DNA of 64,000 nt from CAVQCX01 sp963775335. Lineage in GTDB: Bacteria > Pseudomonadota > Gammaproteobacteria > Chromatiales > Chromatiaceae. Below are positions 25,035 to 33,559 of the stretch, piece after piece. The stretch lies in contig CAVZIJ010000002.1 of the NCBI GenBank assembly GCA_963775335.1, forward strand, positions 310,001 through 374,000. Reading direction: 5' to 3'. The notes beneath the pieces are model-generated. The model ran no database searches, was not told the DNA's origin, and saw only the letters and a list, made by a program, of their open reading frames with translations. The position numbers and the translations under genes are program-made. Position 1 is the stretch's first letter, and every line of letters starts with the position of its first letter.

Positions 25035-25322
25035 GGGTAGTCCTCCTTCTGTACTTCACAGGGATTCAGGGGCGCTCGGGCACCGCAGCCCGAGCATCCG
25101 AGCCAAGATGGGGCACCCGCGTCCGAGGCCGCCCCGATAGTAGACAGAACCGCTGCTCGACGCCATCCTGTCGGCTACCTGAGAACGTTAAGCAGAATGC
25201 ATGCCCGACGTCCCAGGATACTCCCAGCCTGTCCGTTTGGGGGCGTAGGGGTGCTTGTCGGACCATCGCTCGCCAGGGCACCCGCTACGCTTTATCTCAG
25301 TAACGTACCGGGGAATGAGGCC

Positions 25323-25724
25323 ATGAACGCGCGAAAGACCCGGCGGAGCGCCTTGCTGAGCACCGTCGGGGTAGCGATTGCCCTCGCGGCCCTGGCGGGC
25401 TGCGATGCCTTGTGCTCGGACTCGGAGAATGCGCTCCGATACCGTCAGGCCGAGCGCCAGGACCGAGTGGCGTCTATGCAGGCGGCCACCACCGGCGCCA
25501 TCACCCTGCTCGGCCACACCTGGCACGGCTACCGCATCAGCCGCGCCGGCAGCCTCATCGACCCGGTCTGGGCGTTCTTCGGCGCACTGGTCGGCGGCGC
25601 AATCTTCAGCCTGGCTCTACAATGCTTTAGTGCGCCGCTTGGTCGGCTGAGCCTCAGGCGCCACAAGGAGACATCATGCTGGCCTTCGCCCTCACGGCGC
25701 TCACCGGCTTCTTCGCGATCATGA
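25323..25724 (+). CDS. Small lipoprotein-like protein of unknown function
   Basis: A 133-residue protein. The N-terminus is basic and hydrophobic with lipobox ALAGC at about residues 23-27, so a lipid-anchored product is expected. A second hydrophobic stretch (PVWAFFGALVGGAIFSLAL) lies near residues 80-98. The middle part has no recognised domain. GAGG lies just upstream of ATG 25323. The last 49 bases overlap the start of marC, so the two are likely cotranscribed; the tail beyond the overlap point is Arg/Ser-rich and may be of little importance. Confidence 0.6.
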   Translation: MNARKTRRSALLSTVGVAIALAALAGCDALCSDSENALRYRQAERQDRVASMQAATTGAITLLGHTWHGYRISRAGSLIDPVWAFFGALVGGAIFSLALQCFSAPLGRLSLRRHKETSCWPSPSRRSPASSRS

Positions 25725-26299
25725 ATCCCATCGGAAACGCGCCGATCTTTGTCGGCCTGGTCACCGACCTCGATCCGGCCGCGCGCCGCGCGGTCGCGCT
25801 GCGTTCAGTGCTGATCGCGTTCTTGATCGTCGCCCTGTTCACCGCCTTCGGAAACCTCATCTTCCGGCTCTTCGGGATCACCCTGCCGGCGTTCCAGGTC
25901 GCGGGCGGCATCCTGGTGTTCCTGGTGGGCTATCAGCTGCTGCACGGGCGCGAGTCGGTGATCCAGCACCCCACGCCCAGCGAGCGCGGCCCCGAGGAGG
26001 GGTCCGACGTGGCCATCACCCCCCTCGCCCTTCCGATCCTGGCGGGCCCCGGCACCATCTCCACGGCCCTCAACTTCGTCGGCAGCAGCGGTGATCCGGT
26101 GCACATCGGCCTGGTCCTGGGCGCCTTCGCCGTCGTCTGCCTCGCGACCTATCTGGCCTTCCTCTCCGGCGAGAAACTGGTCGATCACCTGCGTCCCAGC
26201 GTCATCCGGGTGGTCACCCGCTTGATGGGCGTGATCATCACCGTCATCGCCGCGCAGATGTTTATGACCGGCCTGTCCCACGGCCTCCACCTCGGCTGA
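25676..26299 (+). CDS. MarC family integral membrane protein
   Basis: A 207-residue protein with six predicted membrane helices. FFAIMNPIGNAPIF at the N-terminus and AITPLALPILAGPGTISTAL in the middle are the two family repeats of MarC/YchE/YhgN. The function of the family is unknown; earlier links of MarC to antibiotic resistance were not upheld. AAGGAGACATC immediately precedes ATG 25676. It overlaps the lipoprotein gene by 49 bases. Confidence 0.9.
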   Translation: MLAFALTALTGFFAIMNPIGNAPIFVGLVTDLDPAARRAVALRSVLIAFLIVALFTAFGNLIFRLFGITLPAFQVAGGILVFLVGYQLLHGRESVIQHPTPSERGPEEGSDVAITPLALPILAGPGTISTALNFVGSSGDPVHIGLVLGAFAVVCLATYLAFLSGEKLVDHLRPSVIRVVTRLMGVIITVIAAQMFMTGLSHGLHLG

Positions 26300-26746
26300 G
26301 CACCCCGCCTTCAGCGGGTAACGGCGACCTCGGGCGAGTGGGGCCTAGCCCGGTGTCCCCGGCGGCCTGGGCCGTCCCACAGGTTGGCCAGGACCCTTGT
26401 TAGAGGCCGGGAATTGCGGTGAGAATCGGCCACCGGGTCATTCTTTTCTCTTTCGACGCAAATCAGGGACCGAGCATGCGGATCTTTCTTCTGACCCGCG
26501 TCGTCCGCACCACAAGCCTCAAGCACGGCAGGACCGCAGTCGCCTTGTCAGGCGACCGGACCAATCAGGGAATCATCCGAAAGAGCGACCCAGTAGCTCA
26601 CGCCGAGCGTCTGCCCGAGCGCCTGAGCCGGCGCAAGCGATCCGGCTGCTCTCCTGACCGCCTCGATTGCCGCTTCTATATTCTCGATTGCCGCTTCTAT
26701 ATTTAGGTAAGGACCGGCGTTGCGATGGGGCCGGTGCGGGAGGCGG
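26300..26746. other. Gene-free stretch with a tandem repeat
   Basis: No gene is supported between marC and the cytochrome gene. It contains two exact copies of a 21-base unit at 26662-26703 close to the cytochrome gene, AT-richer than its surroundings and a likely site of its promoter. Confidence 0.5.
26662..26703. repeat. Tandem duplication, 2 x 21 bases
   Basis: Unit CTCGATTGCCGCTTCTATATT occurs twice back to back. Each ends in CTATATT, which could act as a -10-like box, so the duplication doubles a possible promoter element 45-85 bases before the cytochrome start. Confidence 0.7.
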
Positions 26747-27058
26747 ATGATGGGTTTCGGGTCTTTCGTACGGCGTTTCCCCTCGGGCATAGCCACCGTG
26801 CTGACCGTGCTCGCGGCGGCCCCGGCGTTGGGGGCGGGCCAAGGTTTCGACCGCGGTCAGGCCCTCTATGAGAACCACTGCGAGGCCTGTCACGAGGCAG
26901 GGGCTCACAAGCCCGAGAAGCGCCGCGCCACCTCCCTGGGGGACCTCCGAGCCCGCGTGGCGGCCTGGAGCATGCATGCGGGCCTCGGCTGGGGCTCAGC
27001 GGAAATCGACGATGTCACCCGCTATTTGAACCGGCGTTTCTATCGGTTCCGCCAATAG
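26747..27058 (+). CDS. Small monohaem cytochrome c, exported
   Basis: A 103-residue periplasmic electron carrier. The signal peptide ends near ALGAG. The haem site is CEACH at about residues 41-45; the likely distal ligand is the Met in AAWSMHAGLGW. A DDVTRYLNRRFYRF helix closes the fold. GGGAGGCGG precedes ATG 26747. It resembles class I small cytochromes of sulfur-oxidising and other proteobacteria. The redox partner is unknown and no partner gene adjoins it. Confidence 0.87.
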   Translation: MMGFGSFVRRFPSGIATVLTVLAAAPALGAGQGFDRGQALYENHCEACHEAGAHKPEKRRATSLGDLRARVAAWSMHAGLGWGSAEIDDVTRYLNRRFYRFRQ

Positions 27059-27182
27059 CATCCCCGTCCCTCGGCTACGCGCCCGTGCGGCGGGGCACCC
27101 ACCTGGGCCGCCCCTTCCCGACAGACCGGACCCTGAATCCCGGCCCGGTCCAGAACGCCGATGGAGCGAGGTTTCGCAGCGC

Positions 27183-28394
27183 TCAGAGGGAGAGATTTTC
27201 GACTTGCAGTCCGTACGTGCCGTCGATCAACGTCCGTTGGATATGCAGGGGAACACCGCGCCTGTCCTCCACCTCGGTGGCGAGATGGACAATCGGATAT
27301 GAGCCGTAGGGCTTCTTGTCGGGATCGAGGAGCAGAACCAGGTTGGGGTGCAGCCGGAAACCGGGATTTTGCGATAGAACGATTCCGACCGCCCCGTTGC
27401 TCAACTCGACCAGCGATCCGGTCGGGTAGGTGCTCAGGGCCTGAATGAAGGCCTGAACCAGGGCCTCGTCGAAATAGCGGTGCCGCTGCTTGTGCAAGAT
27501 CTGCATGGCAGCCGACGGGGCGATCGCCGGGGCGTAGGGCCGGGGAATCGTGACGGCGGCATAGAAATCCACAATACCCGCAATCTGCCCGAAAAACGGA
27601 ATCTGCTTGCCCCTCAGCCCCGCCGGGTAGCCGCTGCCGTCCAGTCGCTCATGGTGAGTCCGCACGATGTCGATCACGTCGACCGTGGCGCTGCTCGCCT
27701 TGGAGAGGATTCGAACACCTTGATCGACGTGTGACTTTACCAGCGTCCATTCTTCGTCGGACAGTCGCCCCTTCTTTCGCAGGATCTCGCGGGGCAAGGC
27801 GGTGTTGCCTATGTCCATGAGCAACGTGCCCGTGCCAAGCGCAACGATCTCCCGCCGCGCAAGACCCAGCTCGCGACCCAGGGCGGTGGCCCAGACCGAT
27901 GCACTGAGCGCGTGCCGGTAGGTGTACGAGTCGAACTGCTGAATCCGGGTCAGCCAGATGTAGGCATCGGGGTTGCGCAAAACGCTGTCGACCATGGTAT
28001 CCAAGGACTTGCGGACCTGATCCAGAGGCAGTTCCTTGTCCGCGGCCACCAGCGTCTCGACGTCCTTGACCAATCCCGCTACTTCCTTGTACGACCGTCT
28101 CGCCTCCTCCAGCTCGGGCCCGGCCAACGCCGTGTGCTCGTACCGGACCTTCCCGACCGACGCGGGACTCACCGAGATCGGAGATACGCCGGCAGGCCCA
28201 CTCGAGATCTCTATCTCTTCGTCGGCCACCAGGATCCAGACGTACTGGCTCTGCTCCACCAAGTGATCGACGTCACGCTGGGTCTTGACCTGAAACCCCT
28301 GGAGCAAAAACGGCGTCTCCCTCCAGGGCCGATCCAGGCTGGACACCACCATTCCGATCTCGACCTCGGCCGAGGGGATCTTCTTTACCGGCAT
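27183..28394 (-). CDS. HD-GYP domain protein with DUF3391 N-terminus and altered HD motif
   Basis: A 403-residue protein. Residues ~1-70 form a DUF3391 region (EIGMVVSSLDRPW). The HD-GYP domain runs from about residue 150 to 330. HHERLDGSGYPAGLRG, SHVDQGVRIL and GIVDFYAAV are preserved, but the core HD motif reads LLMDIGNTALP: Met replaces the metal-binding His and Asn replaces the usual Lys of HDIGK. The metal site must therefore be changed, and activity on cyclic di-GMP is doubtful; a binding or regulatory role is possible. It is monocistronic. Confidence 0.85.
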   Translation of the reverse strand: MPVKKIPSAEVEIGMVVSSLDRPWRETPFLLQGFQVKTQRDVDHLVEQSQYVWILVADEEIEISSGPAGVSPISVSPASVGKVRYEHTALAGPELEEARRSYKEVAGLVKDVETLVAADKELPLDQVRKSLDTMVDSVLRNPDAYIWLTRIQQFDSYTYRHALSASVWATALGRELGLARREIVALGTGTLLMDIGNTALPREILRKKGRLSDEEWTLVKSHVDQGVRILSKASSATVDVIDIVRTHHERLDGSGYPAGLRGKQIPFFGQIAGIVDFYAAVTIPRPYAPAIAPSAAMQILHKQRHRYFDEALVQAFIQALSTYPTGSLVELSNGAVGIVLSQNPGFRLHPNLVLLLDPDKKPYGSYPIVHLATEVEDRRGVPLHIQRTLIDGTYGLQVENLSL

Positions 28395-28919
28395 GTCATT
28401 GTCCCGAATCCCTGCCCATCTCGACAGCGCGATGATAACCGCTTAACCACCGAGCGCTCACGTGCGCCGAAACGCGGTCCGGGTGCCTCGCGAGCGCCCA
28501 CCGGCGCACCGACTCCTGCGCCCGCGGTGCGCGTCGGCACTCTCTGTCCTGGCTGGTGCCCCGCCAAAGCCGGCTCCCGCCTGGACGGGATGGTGATGGG
28601 GCCACCTTTCGGCCGGCCGCGCCCGGGAGTCGCCCCCAAGGGCACCGGACTCGACGGCGAGGCGCCGATTCAGCGGCCTTCCGGATTCCCTGGGAACCAC
28701 CTTAACCCAGGTGCCCACGGGAATATCCCCCCTCAACCCATTGGTGGGCCGCTTCAGCTTGTCATAGGTACCGTCGTGGCGGTCCCGCAGAAACCGGCAT
28801 TCCGCTGCGTCTTTCCACGGTATTCTGACACACACCTCGCCATCCGACGCCTCTGTCCGGGTACCGGTCGACCAATTCCCCTCCTCGTCCCTGTGTCGCA
28901 ACGCTCCGCCAGCAAGGCC
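28395..28919. other. Stretch without a clear gene
   Basis: About 525 bases upstream of the HD-GYP gene. A minus-strand open frame (28901 to 28458) starts with a fairly balanced composition but turns into Arg/Gly-rich shadow-like sequence after ~75 codons, so it is not called as a gene. The HD-GYP promoter should lie near 28395-28450. Confidence 0.4.
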
Positions 28920-29120
28920 TCAGGCCGCCCCGCTGAAGATGTATTCCTCCCCCACCCGCTTGGCCTTGATCCGCACCCGTGCAAAGTAGATCTCCTCCCC
29001 GTCGGCGATGTCATGCACATCGCCGCCAACGGCGACGAATCCTTCACGGGTCACCCCGCAATGCACCACGCCCAGCTTGTCGTGACTGGGGGCGGTCAGT
29101 GTGATGCTCTCTTCGGACAT
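28920..29120 (-). CDS. Small protein of unknown function
   Basis: A 66-residue acidic soluble protein (MSEESITLTAPSHDKLGVVH at the start). Its pattern of short strands suggests a small beta fold. GAGGG lies about 9 bases before ATG 29120. It has no cysteine pair, signal peptide or membrane segment. I do not recognise the family; composition and a good ribosome site support it being a gene. Confidence 0.5.
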   Translation of the reverse strand: MSEESITLTAPSHDKLGVVHCGVTREGFVAVGGDVHDIADGEEIYFARVRIKAKRVGEEYIFSGAA

Positions 29121-29411
29121 GGAAACTGCCCTCGCTTCGCTTGATGTCAGGCTCCGGAGCCGATCCGATGGTCCTGTATGCAGGCTGGTATCTCCGCCGC
29201 GCGTTTCAATGATGGCCCTTGCAAGGTTATTGGGGGGGCCATCAAAGGAGAGCCCCGCCCCGGGGCCGGAGTGCAACGCCTCACACCTCGAATCTCCGGC
29301 CAACCGCGGCCTGGAACACCCTGTGTCAAACCGCTAACATCCCTGTGCCAAGGGGCCCGGCAGGGTCGCGCGCACTGGTGATCAATCGTTCAGATCCGAT
29401 AGGAATCCTCG

Positions 29412-29945
29412 ATGGGCAATTCCCTGCAAGAGCAGCTTCTGAAAGCCGGGCTGGTCGACGAGAAACGACTCAAGAAGGCCCAGGCCGGCAAGGCCCCACC
29501 CAAGCGCGGAAAAAAGGGGGCCCCACCGGCACCGCCCAGCGAGAGCGCCCGGGCCGCCCAGCAGGCGATATCGGAGAAAGCGGCCCGGGACCGGGGGCTC
29601 AACGAAAGGCAGAGGGCGAAGGCAGAGCGCAAGGCCCTGCGCGCCCAGATCCGCCAGCTCATCGAGCAGAACCGGCTGCCGCGGGACAACGCCGAGATCG
29701 CTTACAATTTCATGGAGGGCGGAACGGTCCGGAAGCTGCACGTCACCGAGGCGATCCGCGATCAGCTGGTGAAAGATCGTCTCTCGATCGTGCGCCTGGA
29801 CGGGCGCTACGACGTGGTGCCGCCCGACATCGCGGAGAAGATCCGCGCCAGGGACCCCGGCTGCGTCGTGCAACGCCAGCCAACCGAATCCTCCACGGAC
29901 GACGCCTACGCGGACCACCCGATCCCGGACGACCTGATGTGGTAA
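29412..29945 (+). CDS. yaiL: DUF2058 family protein (YaiL-like)
   Basis: A 177-residue nucleoid/ribosome-like basic protein. It starts with SLQEQLLKAGLVDEKRLKKA, a signature of the DUF2058 family, then a Lys/Pro/Ala-rich coil, and ends with a small globular part (IRQLIEQNRLPRDNAEIAYN, YDVVPPDIAEKI). The family is conserved in gammaproteobacteria; its role is unknown. ATG 29412 follows AGGAAT. It runs toward yceH, 88 bases apart, and may share its transcript. Confidence 0.88.
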   Translation: MGNSLQEQLLKAGLVDEKRLKKAQAGKAPPKRGKKGAPPAPPSESARAAQQAISEKAARDRGLNERQRAKAERKALRAQIRQLIEQNRLPRDNAEIAYNFMEGGTVRKLHVTEAIRDQLVKDRLSIVRLDGRYDVVPPDIAEKIRARDPGCVVQRQPTESSTDDAYADHPIPDDLMW

Positions 29946-30033
29946 CCCCTGAGCGGTCGCCGGTCGTCCCGACTATCCCTCGAGCCCGCACGACCGCGAG
30001 CTTTTTTCGCCGAAACACCGGGAGGATCTCGCC

Positions 30034-30705
30034 ATGCGCATTGAGCTCAGCCCCCTCGAGGCCCGGGTCATCGGCTGCCTGCTCGAGAAGGAGGTCCTCA
30101 CCCCAGAGCAGTATCCGCTCTCGCTCGCCGCGCTCACCACGGCCTGCAACCAGAAGAGCAGCCGCCACCCTGTGCTGCAGCTGAGCGAGGGCGAGGTACA
30201 GGAGGTCGTGGACGCGCTGGTGAAGAAGTACCTGGTGAGCAACCGCGCCGGCTTCGGCAGCCGCGTCATCAAGTACCAGCACCGGTTCTGCAACACCGAC
30301 ATCGGCGGGGGGCTGAAGCTCGACTCCCAGGAGCGGGCCATCATCTGCGTACTGCTATTGCGCGGCGCGCAGACCCCCGGAGAGCTTCGCACCCGCACTC
30401 AGCGCCTGTGCGAATTCGCCGACGTGCAAGAGACGGAGGCGGTGCTGCAGCGGCTGATCGACCGCGAGGGTGGAGCCCTGGTGGCCCGCCTCGACCGCGA
30501 GCCGGGCAAGCGCGAATCGCGCTACATGCATCTTTTCAGCGGCGAGCCGGAGCCTACCTCCACCTATCAAGCCGGCCCCCCGGAGGCACCCCGGGTCGGC
30601 GCAGGGCAGCCGCGCATCGACGAGCTGGAGTCCCTGCTTTTGGAGCTGCAGGAGCAAGTGGAGGCGCTGAAGGTGCGGCTCGACCGGCTGGAAGGCGGGG
30701 ATTGA
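30034..30705 (+). CDS. yceH: YceH family protein (DUF480)
   Basis: A 223-residue soluble protein of tandem winged-helix domains. The signature LSPLEARVIGCLLEKEVLTP opens it and NQKSSRHPVLQLSE follows, as in E. coli YceH. The last ~25 residues form a coiled coil (ELESLLLELQEQVEALKVRL). The molecular role is not known. GGAGGATCTCGCC directly precedes ATG 30034. Confidence 0.93.
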   Translation: MRIELSPLEARVIGCLLEKEVLTPEQYPLSLAALTTACNQKSSRHPVLQLSEGEVQEVVDALVKKYLVSNRAGFGSRVIKYQHRFCNTDIGGGLKLDSQERAIICVLLLRGAQTPGELRTRTQRLCEFADVQETEAVLQRLIDREGGALVARLDREPGKRESRYMHLFSGEPEPTSTYQAGPPEAPRVGAGQPRIDELESLLLELQEQVEALKVRLDRLEGGD

Positions 30706-30808
30706 TTCGGGAAGATGCCGCCGCTTGTACGTTGGGCAGTAACGAGGAGGTTTCCGGGGAGGCCGCCGTTCGCTGCACAGGTGCCCGGGGCCGCGGTCGG
30801 GGTCTCTC

Positions 30809-30884
30809 GTAGGAGCGACCTCCAGGTCGCGATGATCGGTGCGGTCGCGCGAACGAATCGCGACCGGGAGCTCGCTCCTCCAAC
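30809..30884. repeat. REP-like palindrome, family 1, copy A
   Basis: GTAGGAGCGACCTCCAGGTC at one end and CGACCGGGAGCTCGCTCCTC at the other form an imperfect inverted pair around a variable centre. Two other copies lie at 43453 and 59932. Such elements are common between genes in gammaproteobacteria and fold into stable hairpins. Confidence 0.8.
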
Positions 30885-30911
30885 AAGCGCCCCGGGCGCG
30901 GAAGGATCGGG

Positions 30912-32072
30912 CTAGAGCTCGATATACCCCTCGGGCACCAGGCTGGTAGCGAGCATCACCTCATTGATGTCGCGGTGCTCGCCCCAGCTGGCGACGTGCT
31001 GGTTGAACGGGTCGAGCCAGAAGGACTCGATCCGGTCCGCGAGGGGAAAATGGCGCTCCAACGCCCTGAGCAGATCGCGCCGCACGGGGCTTGACGCGTC
31101 GGGATCGCGCTCGGTCGCCGCCCCGAGTCGCTCGGCAGCATGCAGCCCGATGGCCAGGCCGAGCTCCCGGAACGCGAGCCGGTATTGGGAGGGCTGCTCC
31201 AGATCCTCCCGTCTCGCGTAGTACTCCAGGCCCGCCAAGGAAGCCGTGAGCAGGCCCGCGATGAGCCCAGGCTCGGGACGCGCGCCGAGCCTTGCCAGCT
31301 GTTGCAAGCGATAGGCGTCCGCCAACAGACCGCCGATTCCCAGGGGATCGGGGGTGGCCCATTCGCCGCCCTCGAGCATGTCCGCGGTGCGGCTGATCTC
31401 CCGGGCAAGGTCCGGCCCACCGGACGGCTGCGCCAACTCGCCGGCGCTGGTATTGAGCTGCAGATAGGTCAAGTACCCGTCCAGCGGGTCATGATGTCCC
31501 ATGGTGGGCACGAGGGGGCGCGCGAGATCGGTGCTCATCTTCCAGTGCATGCGGGGCTTCCCGGCACCCCTCTGGCAGGTGAACGCGGACTGGGCGGTCT
31601 CGGCCAGCTCCCGAGCCCAGAGGTGGAGCTGGGGGCGCCGGGTCGCCCGCGCAGCCTGGTCCAAGGCACGCATCCACTGCACCAGGTAGTGAAAGTACTG
31701 CCCATCGCGATTCCACTCCAGCGGCTCGTCGAACGGCTCGTCGGCGCTGCGCTCCGGCAGGTCCTTGCCGATGCGAAGCCCCCCGCGGGTCGGATGGGCC
31801 TCACCTTCGCGCTCGTCCAGTCCGCTGATCCAGCCGGTGCGCGGATCATCGCTTCGATAACGCCCGAGGGTATGGTGCACCTGGTCGATCAGACGCAGGG
31901 CGAGCCCCTGATGGCTTGGGTCACCAGTCACGCGCGCCAGACCCAGCAGATTGCAGACCGCAAACGCGTCGGTCCAAAGATAACGGCGCGGCGGACGCTC
32001 CGAGCTGAGCCCGGTGCGCTCGGCGAAATCCGACATCAACACAACCGCCTGTTGGATCTGTGGGTCCGACAC
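30912..32072 (-). CDS. Conserved protein of unknown function, probable alpha/alpha toroid
   Basis: A 386-residue soluble protein, all-helical in appearance, with repeated Trp/Tyr/His-rich segments such as WNRDGQYFHYLVQWMRALD and SFWLDPFNQHVASWGEHRD. That pattern resembles (alpha/alpha)6 barrels of sugar epimerases and glycosidases, but I do not recognise the family and would not assign a reaction. GTG 32072 is favoured, with GGAGAG upstream; ATG 32036 is an alternative. Sequence before it lacks coding character. It lies 196 bases after the sensor-domain gene on the same strand. Confidence 0.65.
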   Translation of the reverse strand: MSDPQIQQAVVLMSDFAERTGLSSERPPRRYLWTDAFAVCNLLGLARVTGDPSHQGLALRLIDQVHHTLGRYRSDDPRTGWISGLDEREGEAHPTRGGLRIGKDLPERSADEPFDEPLEWNRDGQYFHYLVQWMRALDQAARATRRPQLHLWARELAETAQSAFTCQRGAGKPRMHWKMSTDLARPLVPTMGHHDPLDGYLTYLQLNTSAGELAQPSGGPDLAREISRTADMLEGGEWATPDPLGIGGLLADAYRLQQLARLGARPEPGLIAGLLTASLAGLEYYARREDLEQPSQYRLAFRELGLAIGLHAAERLGAATERDPDASSPVRRDLLRALERHFPLADRIESFWLDPFNQHVASWGEHRDINEVMLATSLVPEGYIEL

Positions 32073-32268
32073 CTCTCCGGCCTCCCTCCCGCTCTGGCAA
32101 AGCCCCGACGCCCGTGCCCGGTAGCCCGGATCTTCACCATGGCATGTCAGGATCATAGATCCCGTGACAAGACCGCAACCCCGGCCCGAGCGGCACCTCA
32201 AACCGTTTCGGGCATCGGCAACACAGGCACATTGCCCTGCCCCGCAGGCTGCCGAGCCCCGCTGCCGG

Positions 32269-33204
32269 TCAGAACCAGAACGACACGTCCTTGAGCAGGA
32301 ACTCCATGTAGGGCATGTAGTGCGACCCATCGCACGAGAAGGTCAGGCTGACCATGCCGTTGAACAGGTTCAGTGAGGCAGTGCGCAGATAGAAGGTCTG
32401 ATCGGCGAAGCGCAGAGCGCCAAGGGTAGCGAGGATACGCCCGATGTCCTCCTGATGGACCAACACCCCCGCCGGATAGGGCCGCGACGGATAGACCAGG
32501 CAGATGTCCGGGTCGGTCAGGGCCTCATGGTCGAGGATCCGATAACGGTAGGGGTCGTCCACCGTCCAGATGATCGCCTGGCTGCTCGAGAAATGAATCA
32601 CGCACTGGAATACCCCCCGCTGGGTCAGCAGCTCCTCCAGGATGGAGAACGCCTGCTCCAGGTTGCGGTCCATCGGGCTCTCGACGCGACACTGCTCGAA
32701 CACGGTGCCGCGGATCGCCGGGTCGCCCTTCACCTGCCGCCAGTAGCCGGGCTCCTCGTAGAGCTCTGAGGTCACCGGGAGGTTGCGCAGGTCGAAGTCG
32801 GCGCCCAGGTAACCGAGCATGCGTGAACCGTCGCGAACGACCTGCAGCGCGGTCAGGGACGGTCGGTGCTCGGAGAGGCTGATGTACGCGTCCGAGAGCA
32901 GGAACCCCCAGCTTGGCACCGCCTCCTTCATGTAGGAGCGCTGGGACCGGTCGCGTCGGAACTGTCCCGGGACTGGCCCCGCGTCGCCGACGTTGTCGCA
33001 GATCTGCACGCCGTCGACGTCGACACAGTAGAGAAAGGCGCAATGCGGAACGCCGGCGAAGCCTTGGGCGAGCAGCGCATTGAGCCGCTCGCGCTCGCCC
33101 CATGAGGGCGCGCACCGGTCGGCGAGCCGCGCCATGGGTCCATGCAGCGTGCGCGCGAGCTGCTCGCGCTGCAGGTAGATGCTGTCCTTCCATGAGAGTT
33201 TCAT
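32269..33204 (-). CDS. Stand-alone PDC/Cache-like sensor domain protein
   Basis: A 311-residue protein without a visible signal peptide or membrane helix. Residues ~30-170 resemble a PDC/Cache sensory fold (FLYCVDVDGVQICDNVG, RSYMKEA, LLSDAYISLSEHRPSLTALQ, LGYLGADFDLRNLP), which normally sits outside the cell on chemoreceptors and kinases. Here it is cytoplasmic and lacks any output domain. AAGG precedes ATG 33204. A role as a soluble ligand sensor or partner of another regulator is inferred. Confidence 0.65.
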   Translation of the reverse strand: MKLSWKDSIYLQREQLARTLHGPMARLADRCAPSWGERERLNALLAQGFAGVPHCAFLYCVDVDGVQICDNVGDAGPVPGQFRRDRSQRSYMKEAVPSWGFLLSDAYISLSEHRPSLTALQVVRDGSRMLGYLGADFDLRNLPVTSELYEEPGYWRQVKGDPAIRGTVFEQCRVESPMDRNLEQAFSILEELLTQRGVFQCVIHFSSSQAIIWTVDDPYRYRILDHEALTDPDICLVYPSRPYPAGVLVHQEDIGRILATLGALRFADQTFYLRTASLNLFNGMVSLTFSCDGSHYMPYMEFLLKDVSFWF

Positions 33205-33559
33205 AACGATACCTTGGCCTTCTTATTGCTTGAGATCGAAAGGCCGCTTCCCGAACCGGCGCCCCGCGGCCCTGATCGCGTTAGATCAGCGGTCTCTCGC
33301 CATAGTTCGGCCAGTCGGGAGCGCCGGATTGCGATCCGGCGCCATGCCGAACGCCCCAACGAAATCGGCGTCGCCCCTTCTTGGTGCGTCCTGCGGGCGA
33401 CATCCGGGAACGATACGGCTGAGCCCCATTTCTTGTTGCGGCAGGTCAACCAATCACCCTGATCCGGGCATACACTGATGACATTGTGGGAGACCAGCCT
33501 TTCCTTGCGAAGCATTCTTCGTGCCGTCGTCCGTCTGAACAGATCGAGCCGGTAGCTCC
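33205..33559. other. Region upstream of sucA with a perfect hairpin
   Basis: GCGCCGGAT (33321-33329) pairs with ATCCGGCGC (33334-33342) around a 4-base loop. The rest holds no gene. It separates divergent genes and should contain both promoters; none is certain. Confidence 0.5.

Noticed and set aside
28458..28901. Minus-strand open frame of 147 codons between the HD-GYP gene and the small gene at 28920
   Set aside because: Only the front ~75 codons look protein-like; the rest is Arg/Gly-rich and no domain or ribosome site supports it.
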